Below are positions 57,519-64,000 of a stretch of 64,000 nucleotides of DNA, piece by piece. The notes beneath the pieces were generated by a model, which was not told where the DNA came from, made no database searches, and worked only from the letters and a program-made list of their open reading frames with translations. Each line of letters opens with the position of its first letter. Position 1 is the stretch's first letter. The translations under genes were made by a program, and so were the position numbers. The stretch is from Bacteroidales bacterium (lineage in GTDB: Bacteria > Bacteroidota > Bacteroidia > Bacteroidales > VadinHA17): positions 1 through 64,000 of the forward strand of contig JALONT010000003.1 in assembly GCA_025454795.1 (NCBI GenBank), written 5' to 3'.

Positions 57519-59549
57519 TTGATCTTGACAAAAAAATATATAATATTATTCAAAGCGGTTAAATTTGGATTTACTTATTATAGAAAAGCAATCTTATTTA
57601 TCACTGCTATTATTCTTAGCGGCATTTCTTTCTGCCAGAATGAAAAGCTCTCGGAAATAATAATAAATATTGCCGAGGATATGGCATCAGAAGAATCGGA
57701 TCCTGAAGCTGCATCGCTCTTTATCGAACAGCTTCAGGAGCTGGCAGATAATCCTGTCAGGATCAACTCGGACGATGAAACAGAAATATCCCGTCTTTTC
57801 TTTCTATCTGATTTTCAAATTAAAGCACTGGCAAACCATGTCAGGTCCTCCGGAAAGATAGTATCCGTTTATGAATTAGCCGGCATTCCCGGGTTCGACC
57901 GTCAGAGTGCCGAACTGGTTATACCGTTTATTTCCCTTGAAGCCCGCACATTCAGCATCAGTGATTCAATAAGAATAAGAAACACCCTGTTATCCAATCT
58001 GATCTTCAAACCCGGAGAAAAAGACACTGCGTCTCCGGGCTCCCCCCTGAAAATCCTGACTAAGTACAGGTTCCTTGCCGGACATCTTGAAGGAGGTTTT
58101 ACATTTGAAAAAGATCCGGGAGAAACATTCTTTACCGGATCCCCGCCGCTTCCTGATTTCCTTTCCGCACATCTTGCCTGGTCAGCTAAAGGGATCATCA
58201 GGAAGATAATTGTCGGTGATTTTGCAGCAAGGTTCGGGCAAGGCACAAATATTAATACCGGAATCCGAACAGCTATATCGTTGACGGCTCCAGGTTATAT
58301 GCCGGGAAGGGACGAAATAAAAGCCTACACTTCAACTGATGAAAATAACTATTTCAGGGGTGCGGCGGCCGAATTCGCCTTCCGGAAAATCGGGCTTTTG
58401 CTTTTCTGGTCACAAAATAAAATTGACGCAGCCATTGGATCAGTATCAGATACGTCAATGTTTTTCATTGAAAACCTTTATCTCTCCGGACTGCACAATA
58501 CCTCATCATCCATGCTTAAAAGAGATGCGCTGACTGAGAATACCTATGGAATGAACTTTACATGTAATTTCAGCTCCGTAAAGGCAGGACTGAGCCTGTC
58601 GGAAAACAGGTTTTCCCTTCCTTTTAATTCTGAGAAAGAGAATCCGGAAAAGCTTTTCGATTTCGAAGGAACCCGAAACAGAATTGTTTCAGCTTATTAT
58701 AACAGTTTGATCAACAGAATATTATTATATGGGGAATTCTCCATGAACTTTCCCCGGAATTTTGCTCTCATTCAGGGTATAACCTTAAGACCTTCAGACA
58801 GGCTTTCAATAAATTTCCTTTACAGAAACTATACTCCGGGATTTACTACCTTCCACGGTAATGGACCTGGAAGCGGTTCTTCCACAAGTAATGAACAGGG
58901 ATTGCTCGGCAACTTTACTTTTGAAGCAGCCAGGCATTTCTTTATAAGTGCCGGTTGCGATATAAGCAAACATCCATGGCTAAGATACAGATCCAGCTTC
59001 CCATCATTGGGAAAAAAGGAGGAGATCCGTCTGAGATATCTTCCATCGGAAAAAATCACATTTGACCTCTCTTATTACTTCAGGTACTCAATGTACAATA
59101 ATGTTGAAACCACTGGTATTGCAGGTGTTGAAGAGAACAGAAGCAGGACAATCAAAGTTCAGATAAAATATTCACCGAATGAATCCCTTTCAGCTGCCAC
59201 CCGTATCGATCATAAAGTTGCAGAACCATCCGGCAGCAAGGGTACACTGTTATCGCAGGATTTAATCTGGAGGTGCCGGCAAGTACCCGTTACACTATGG
59301 TTCAGGTACTGTATATTCAGTACCCGTGATTGGGATTCAAGGCTTTACACTTATGAAAATGACCTTCTCTACAGTTTTAGTATCCCGGCTCTTTCAGGTG
59401 AAGGAAGCAGAAGCTATGCAATGTTAAAATGGGAAGTGGGTGATTATGCTGAACTGAGAGTCAAATACAGCATTACCTCCCTGATTGAAAATGTAAACGA
59501 TTTTCAGGACAGGGATGAAGTTAAGATGCAATTCCGGGTTTGGTTCTGA
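57519..59549 (+). CDS. Helix-hairpin-helix (ComEA-like) domain protein with outer-membrane barrel-like C-terminus; start uncertain (track gives 57426)
   Basis: Signal-like 'KAILFITAIILSGISFCQ'; HhH 'LFFLSDFQIKALANHVRSSGKIVSVYELAGIPGFDRQSAELVIPFI'. Confidence 0.7.
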   Translation: MILTKKYIILFKAVKFGFTYYRKAILFITAIILSGISFCQNEKLSEIIINIAEDMASEESDPEAASLFIEQLQELADNPVRINSDDETEISRLFFLSDFQIKALANHVRSSGKIVSVYELAGIPGFDRQSAELVIPFISLEARTFSISDSIRIRNTLLSNLIFKPGEKDTASPGSPLKILTKYRFLAGHLEGGFTFEKDPGETFFTGSPPLPDFLSAHLAWSAKGIIRKIIVGDFAARFGQGTNINTGIRTAISLTAPGYMPGRDEIKAYTSTDENNYFRGAAAEFAFRKIGLLLFWSQNKIDAAIGSVSDTSMFFIENLYLSGLHNTSSSMLKRDALTENTYGMNFTCNFSSVKAGLSLSENRFSLPFNSEKENPEKLFDFEGTRNRIVSAYYNSLINRILLYGEFSMNFPRNFALIQGITLRPSDRLSINFLYRNYTPGFTTFHGNGPGSGSSTSNEQGLLGNFTFEAARHFFISAGCDISKHPWLRYRSSFPSLGKKEEIRLRYLPSEKITFDLSYYFRYSMYNNVETTGIAGVEENRSRTIKVQIKYSPNESLSAATRIDHKVAEPSGSKGTLLSQDLIWRCRQVPVTLWFRYCIFSTRDWDSRLYTYENDLLYSFSIPALSGEGSRSYAMLKWEVGDYAELRVKYSITSLIENVNDFQDRDEVKMQFRVWF

Positions 59550-59552
59550 ATA

Positions 59553-59608
59553 GTCTTGCGGTCGTGCAGTCATGTGGTCATGCAGTCATGCAGTCTTGCA
59601 GTCATGCA
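59553..59608. repeat. 7 x 8-bp tandem repeat (consensus GTCATGCA)
   Basis: gtcttgcg gtcgtgca gtcatgtg gtcatgca gtcatgca gtcttgca gtcatgca. Confidence 0.92.
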
Positions 59609-59616
59609 GGGAGTAC

Positions 59617-59644
59617 AGGCTGCGGGCTTTGCCATCCGTAGCCT
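59617..59644. terminator. Possible hairpin/terminator AGGCTGCGG...CCGTAGCCT between convergent genes
   Basis: 9-bp stem with one G-T pair; no strong T-run. Confidence 0.4.
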
Positions 59645-59652
59645 CAAAAGCT

Positions 59653-61371
59653 TTATTTATCCGGTGTTTTTATATCGCGGATATTAAGCTGCAGGTTCCT
59701 GCTGCCACGGAATTCATTCATCTCCAATGAATAACAGATATCGAAGGGATTACCTCCTTTAATATATTCAAAGTAATCAGCCTGTCCGAATGCTATGGCA
59801 GGGAAAGTCATTGTTCCTGTTGATTCCTGGCAAAGTTCAAGTTTGAGGTGTTCCCCGTTAGATCCTACCATGCGTCCGGTTCCGCTGTCAAAGACATTCC
59901 TGGAAATGAATATGGGGGACATATTTTCAGGTCCAAAAGGCTGGAACTGGCTCATAACTTTAAAGTACTCTTCGTTTATTTCAGAGAAGGAGAGTTCGGT
60001 GTCAATGAAAATCCTTGGTAAGAGCTGATCTTCTGATATAGTATCGTTCACATACTGCTCAAACCTTTCAATGAATTGCTGGATGTTCTCTTTTTTCAGT
60101 GTAAGTCCTGCTGCGTACATATGTCCTCCAAAACTTTCAAGCAGGTCGGAGCAAGCTTCTATTGCCTGGTAAAGATCATAACCCTGGACCGATCTTGCAG
60201 AACCGGTTGCAAAACCATTCGATTCAGTAAGGATGACGGTTGGTCTGTAATAGGTTTCGATGAGTCTGGAAGCAACTATGCCGATAACCCCTTTTTTCCA
60301 TGATGGGTTGTAAAGGACTGTCGTTTTTGAATTTACTCTCCGCTGATCTTCAGATATCATCCTCATTGCTTCGCTGGTGATTGAGCGGTCGACACTTCTT
60401 CTTTCGATATTGAAGCTGTTGATCTCTTTGCTGAAACCCGTGGCCAGTTTTGTATCACTGGAGATAAGAAGCTCCACAGCTTTGCCTCCTGTTTCCATCC
60501 TTCCTGCAGCATTGATCCTTGGACCGATTTTAAATACAATATCTTCAATTGTAAGGACTCTGAATACTTCAGCCTCCTTTATAATCTCCTTTAAACCTGT
60601 CCTCGGGGCTTCATTCAGTTGTTTAAGACCAAAATATGCCAGGATCCTGTTTTCTCCGGTTATGGGAACAATATCAGATGCTATGCTCACAGCAACAAGG
60701 TCAAGGTAATGGGCAATTGAGCTGAAAGGAGTACCCTGTATCTTCGAATATGCATGAATAAGCTTGAAACCTACACCGCATCCTGACAGCTCTTTATAGG
60801 GATAGCTGCATCCTGGTTGCTTGGGATCAAGGACAGCAATCGCTTTAGGGATCTCATCGCCGGGATAATGGTGGTCGCAGACTATCACATCGATCCCTTT
60901 TGTCCTTGCGTACCCGATCTTTTCAACTGCTTTTATTCCACAGTCGAGAGTTATGACTACTTTGCAGTTGTTCTGGAAAGCAAAATCTACTCCCTGGAAT
61001 GAAACGCCATAACCCTCCTTATATCTGTCAGGTATGTAATATTCCACATTTGAATACTGTTCTTTAAGGAATGAATATACAAGGGCTACTGCCGTGGTGC
61101 CGTCAACATCATAATCGCCGTAAACAAGTATTTTCTCATTTTTTTTGATTGCAGTTGATAGTCTTTCGACCGCTATATTCATATCCTTCATCAGAAAAGG
61201 ATCATGAAGGTAATCAAGACCTGGATTAAAAAATGCCCTGGCTTCATCCGGAGAAGTTATACTCCTTTGCACCATAAGATTTGCAAGTGATTCAGATACA
61301 CCCAGTGCTTCTGCCAGCTGTTTTACAACCACAATATCTCCCCTCTCCTTAATTACCCATCTTTTTTCCAT
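59653..61371 (-). CDS. recJ: Single-stranded-DNA-specific exonuclease RecJ
   Basis: 'ILVYGDYDVDGTTAVALVYSFL', 'VIVCDHHYPGDEIPKAIAVLDPKQPGCSYPYKELSGCGVGFKLI', 'GPRINAAGRM'. Confidence 0.95.
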   Translation of the reverse strand: MEKRWVIKERGDIVVVKQLAEALGVSESLANLMVQRSITSPDEARAFFNPGLDYLHDPFLMKDMNIAVERLSTAIKKNEKILVYGDYDVDGTTAVALVYSFLKEQYSNVEYYIPDRYKEGYGVSFQGVDFAFQNNCKVVITLDCGIKAVEKIGYARTKGIDVIVCDHHYPGDEIPKAIAVLDPKQPGCSYPYKELSGCGVGFKLIHAYSKIQGTPFSSIAHYLDLVAVSIASDIVPITGENRILAYFGLKQLNEAPRTGLKEIIKEAEVFRVLTIEDIVFKIGPRINAAGRMETGGKAVELLISSDTKLATGFSKEINSFNIERRSVDRSITSEAMRMISEDQRRVNSKTTVLYNPSWKKGVIGIVASRLIETYYRPTVILTESNGFATGSARSVQGYDLYQAIEACSDLLESFGGHMYAAGLTLKKENIQQFIERFEQYVNDTISEDQLLPRIFIDTELSFSEINEEYFKVMSQFQPFGPENMSPIFISRNVFDSGTGRMVGSNGEHLKLELCQESTGTMTFPAIAFGQADYFEYIKGGNPFDICYSLEMNEFRGSRNLQLNIRDIKTPDK

Positions 61372-62108
61372 CAGATATTTATATTAGTCCAGTTCAGATC
61401 AAAGACTTCCCCGAGTCTCTTTCTGACTATGTTTTTTACTTTTTCAATATTTTGTTTCATTCCCATCTCTTTTTCAAGGGATGTGACCCCTTTATCTGTG
61501 AAACCGCAGGGATTAATATGGTTAAAATAAGCAAGGTCGGTATTAACATTGAAGGCAAATCCATGCATTGTCACAAATCTGCTGGCCTTAACTCCTATTG
61601 CACATATCTTTCTTGCTTTTCCCTGAATATCCGGGTCAAGCCATACTCCAGTTCCCCCCTCAAGCCGTGAGCCGGACAGACCATACTCTCCGATGGTTTT
61701 TAATATGGCCTCCTCGATGCGGAAAACATATTCTTTCAAACCTATCCTGATTGCCTCCAGATCAAAAATCGGATATCCGACAATCTGACCCGGACCATGA
61801 TAGGTAATATCTCCGCCTCTGTCGATCCTGTAGAATTTTGCATCCCTTGCACGGAGCTGAATATAATCCAGAAGCAGGTTGTTTTCTGAGCCACTTTTTC
61901 CAAGTGTATATACATGAGGGTGCTCAACAAAGATCAAAGTGCCAGGTTTCGAATTACTTTCCGCACCATTTTTTTTGTTATCCACAAGTTCTTTAAAGAC
62001 TTCAGCCTGATAGTCCCAGGTTTCTTTATAATCCTTCAGGCCAATGTCCTCATATTTAACGCTATAGCTCAAATAATATCCTCTCTTTCTGCTGTTGTAA
62101 TATAACAA
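61371..62108 (-). CDS. lipB: Lipoyl(octanoyl) transferase
   Basis: 'IFVEHPHVYTLGKSG', 'IDRGGDITYHGPGQIVGYPIFDLEAI', 'GVWLDPDIQGKARKICAIGVKASRFVTMHGFAFNVNTDL'. Confidence 0.95.
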   Translation of the reverse strand: MLYYNSRKRGYYLSYSVKYEDIGLKDYKETWDYQAEVFKELVDNKKNGAESNSKPGTLIFVEHPHVYTLGKSGSENNLLLDYIQLRARDAKFYRIDRGGDITYHGPGQIVGYPIFDLEAIRIGLKEYVFRIEEAILKTIGEYGLSGSRLEGGTGVWLDPDIQGKARKICAIGVKASRFVTMHGFAFNVNTDLAYFNHINPCGFTDKGVTSLEKEMGMKQNIEKVKNIVRKRLGEVFDLNWTNINI

Positions 62109-62111
62109 ATA

Positions 62112-62966
62112 TTAACCGGATCTTACATGTTTCTCAGCATGAAAAGAGGATCGGACAAGTGGATTACTTTCCACAAAATCAAAACCCTTCTCAAGTGCCG
62201 ATTCCCTGTATTCATTAAACCTGTCGGGAGAAATATATTCTGCCACATCAATATGAGCCGGTGACGGTTTAAGATATTGCCCAAGAGTCAGAATTCTGCA
62301 TCCTGCATGGAAAAGATCATCTATGGTTTCATATATTTCATCCTCTTTCTCCCCGAGTCCAAGCATAAATCCCGACTTGGCAGTTTTCCCCATCTGAGAA
62401 ATATATTTTATAACGGTAAGGCTTCTGTCATATTTTGCTTTTGTGCGGATTATTGGAGTTAATCTTCGAACTGTTTCTATGTTATGAGAAATAACATCCG
62501 GGCCTTCATCAATTATCTTTTGTATATTTTCCGGATTGCCGTCAAAATCAGGGATGAGAGTCTCTATTGTGGTTCCCGGATTTATTCTTTTCACAGAATG
62601 GATCACCTCAGCCCAGAATGATGATCCGCCATCGGGAAGATCATCCCGGTCGACAGATGTTATCACGCAATGCCGGAGTTTCAGCGTCTTAATTGCTTTT
62701 GCAAGACGCTGAGGTTCATTTGGATCAGGGGGCAGCGGTTTTCCTGTTTTCGTATTACAGAATTTGCATGCTCTGGTGCAGATATCGCCGAGGATCATGA
62801 AAGTTGCCGTGCCTGCATTCCAGCATTCACCTATATTAGGACAGTTACCGCTTGTACAGATTGTGTGAAGATGATTATTCTCAACAAGCCTTTTGACCCT
62901 GGAATAATTTTCCCCGCTTGCCCTCTGCATTTTAAACCATGCCGGTAATCGCCTGAGTCGTTCCAT
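62112..62966 (-). CDS. lipA: Lipoyl synthase
   Basis: 'CTSGNCPNIGECWNAGTATFMILGDICTRACKFCNTKTGKP', 'TSVDRDDLPDGGSSFWAEVI'. Confidence 0.96.
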   Translation of the reverse strand: MERLRRLPAWFKMQRASGENYSRVKRLVENNHLHTICTSGNCPNIGECWNAGTATFMILGDICTRACKFCNTKTGKPLPPDPNEPQRLAKAIKTLKLRHCVITSVDRDDLPDGGSSFWAEVIHSVKRINPGTTIETLIPDFDGNPENIQKIIDEGPDVISHNIETVRRLTPIIRTKAKYDRSLTVIKYISQMGKTAKSGFMLGLGEKEDEIYETIDDLFHAGCRILTLGQYLKPSPAHIDVAEYISPDRFNEYRESALEKGFDFVESNPLVRSSFHAEKHVRSG

Positions 62967-62985
62967 CTATATAATTATTGAGACT

Positions 62986-62993
62986 CAAAGGTA
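62986..62993 (-). promoter_or_regulatory. Candidate -7 element TACCTTTG upstream of lipA
   Basis: Plus-strand CAAAGGTA 20 nt upstream of lipA ATG; no clear -33. Confidence 0.4.
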
Positions 62994-63197
62994 CAAAAAC
63001 TCTGTGTTTCCGGATGCTAATATGTGGATCGCTTTATGTCAGGAGAAAAACTCATTCTGAATAAGCCATAAGAAACCGGGAGTTTCATAAAGCCAAAAAT
63101 ATATTATATTTGCCTGATCTGAAAAACTTTAACTCTGAACAGATAAAATTTTTCAACAATTGAAAACTCATTCTAAAAGCTACTCAAATTCCCACGC

Positions 63198-63271
63198 ACT
63201 CACCCCCTCACGTCCCCCACTCTACGGCGTAGAGAGGGGGATACCTGAGCTTAGCGAAGGAGGGGGTGAGT
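63198..63271. repeat. Nested inverted repeat ACTCACCCCCTC...GAGGGGGTGAGT with inner CTCTAC-GGC-GTAGAG
   Basis: 12-bp perfect outer arms 63198-63209/63260-63271; inner hairpin 63213-63241. Confidence 0.88.
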
Positions 63272-63412
63272 ACATATGAAAAACATATGAATCACTATAT
63301 TTTATTAAATAAATCAATAATATAATTTCAGCCCCTTTTTTGAAAAGAAGCTTTTTAAAATTGCTGAAAAACACTAAGTTATTTTGAATTTTTAAATTTT
63401 AATCGGACACTA

Positions 63413-63874
63413 GTGATAGATTATATGGATAATTTACCCGAAATTAAAAAAATTGAGATTGAAGACAATACCCTTAAAGATCTGAACATAACCAGTAAAT
63501 GGACAATGTTTCTTGCCATTCTCGGATTTATTTTTACAGGAATTATGGTAATCATTGGTTTATTCGCAGGAGTATTCCTGGCAGTTTTCAAAGCCGGTGA
63601 TTCACCTGTCGGATTTCCGGAATGGCTTATTTTTGTGATAATCCTGATCTTTGCAGTACTCTACTTCTTCCCGGTACTTTATCTGTTCAGGTTTTCAAAA
63701 CATACATCAAATGCAGTAAAGACTCTCGACAAACATGAACTTCATAAAGCTTTTAGAAACCTGAGATCTTATTATGTGTATACAGGTATCTTATTAATTG
63801 TTGTCCTGGTAATTTATGTAGTTGGCTTTATTGTAGCAGGAGCTTCAGTTGCATTTCTGAAGGACCTTGGATAG
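63413..63874 (+). CDS. Small membrane protein (DUF5362-like)
   Basis: Three or four TM helices; 'LPEIKKIEIEDNTLKDLNITSKWTMFLAILGFIF...LFRFSKHTSNAVKTLDKHELHKAFRNLRSYYVYTGILLIV'. Confidence 0.6.
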   Translation: MIDYMDNLPEIKKIEIEDNTLKDLNITSKWTMFLAILGFIFTGIMVIIGLFAGVFLAVFKAGDSPVGFPEWLIFVIILIFAVLYFFPVLYLFRFSKHTSNAVKTLDKHELHKAFRNLRSYYVYTGILLIVVLVIYVVGFIVAGASVAFLKDLG

Positions 63875-63924
63875 AGGATTACACCTTAACGCCTTTATAC
63901 CTTATCGCCTTTATACCTTTTAGT

Positions 63925-64000
63925 ATGAGTACAGCATATTTCAACGGAAAGTTCCTTCCCAAAGAAGAAGTAAAAATCAGTCCTGATGACCGGGGATTTC
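63925..64000 (+). CDS. N-terminus of a PLP class IV aminotransferase (D-amino-acid/branched-chain aminotransferase-like), truncated by window end
   Basis: ATG...'MSTAYFNGKFLPKEEVKISPDDRGF' typical class IV N-terminus. Confidence 0.7.
   Translation, partial: MSTAYFNGKFLPKEEVKISPDDRGF

Overview
This 64 kb window looks like chromosomal DNA from a Bacteroidales-like Bacteroidota. The evidence is SusC/SusD proteins, a T9SS C-terminal sorting domain and TAnnTTTG-type -7 promoter elements. About 45 protein-coding genes are supported. I saw no rRNA, tRNA, CRISPR array, prophage or classical IS element. Most of the content is housekeeping: mfd, coaX, lptC, fbp, an aspartate kinase, dihydroorotase, gpmI, parE-parC-aroK, obg, adk, hpt, purE, recJ, lipB, lipA and lplA. 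There is also a glycosyltransferase/GtrA/Dol-P-Man-synthase module and a SusC/D locus without enzymes. Two items stand out. (1) A tight six-gene minus-strand operon (27441-42713) encodes an MFS/ADP-ATP-carrier-like protein with a C-terminal helical-repeat region, a membrane HAMP-SpoIIE/PP2C phosphatase, a membrane-anchored nSTAND1 NTPase with a seven-bladed WD40 propeller, a TPR-like/beta-barrel outer-membrane protein, a beta-propeller-like lipoprotein and a 1599-aa T9SS-secreted repeat protein. It reads as a candidate envelope-spanning signalling system. (2) A GxxExxY (PD-(D/E)XK nuclease-like) gene is bracketed by inverted CACAGAG/CTCTGTG repeats. The same repeat words form gene-less hairpins at three other loci in the window, suggesting a mobile or MITE-like relationship. 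Other intergenic spaces hold several distinct inverted-repeat families, including a perfect 24-bp hairpin nested in an outer imperfect stem at about 27.2-27.4 kb. Several ORF starts in the supplied track appear too far upstream (plsC, lysC, mfd, the MFS gene and the HhH gene).
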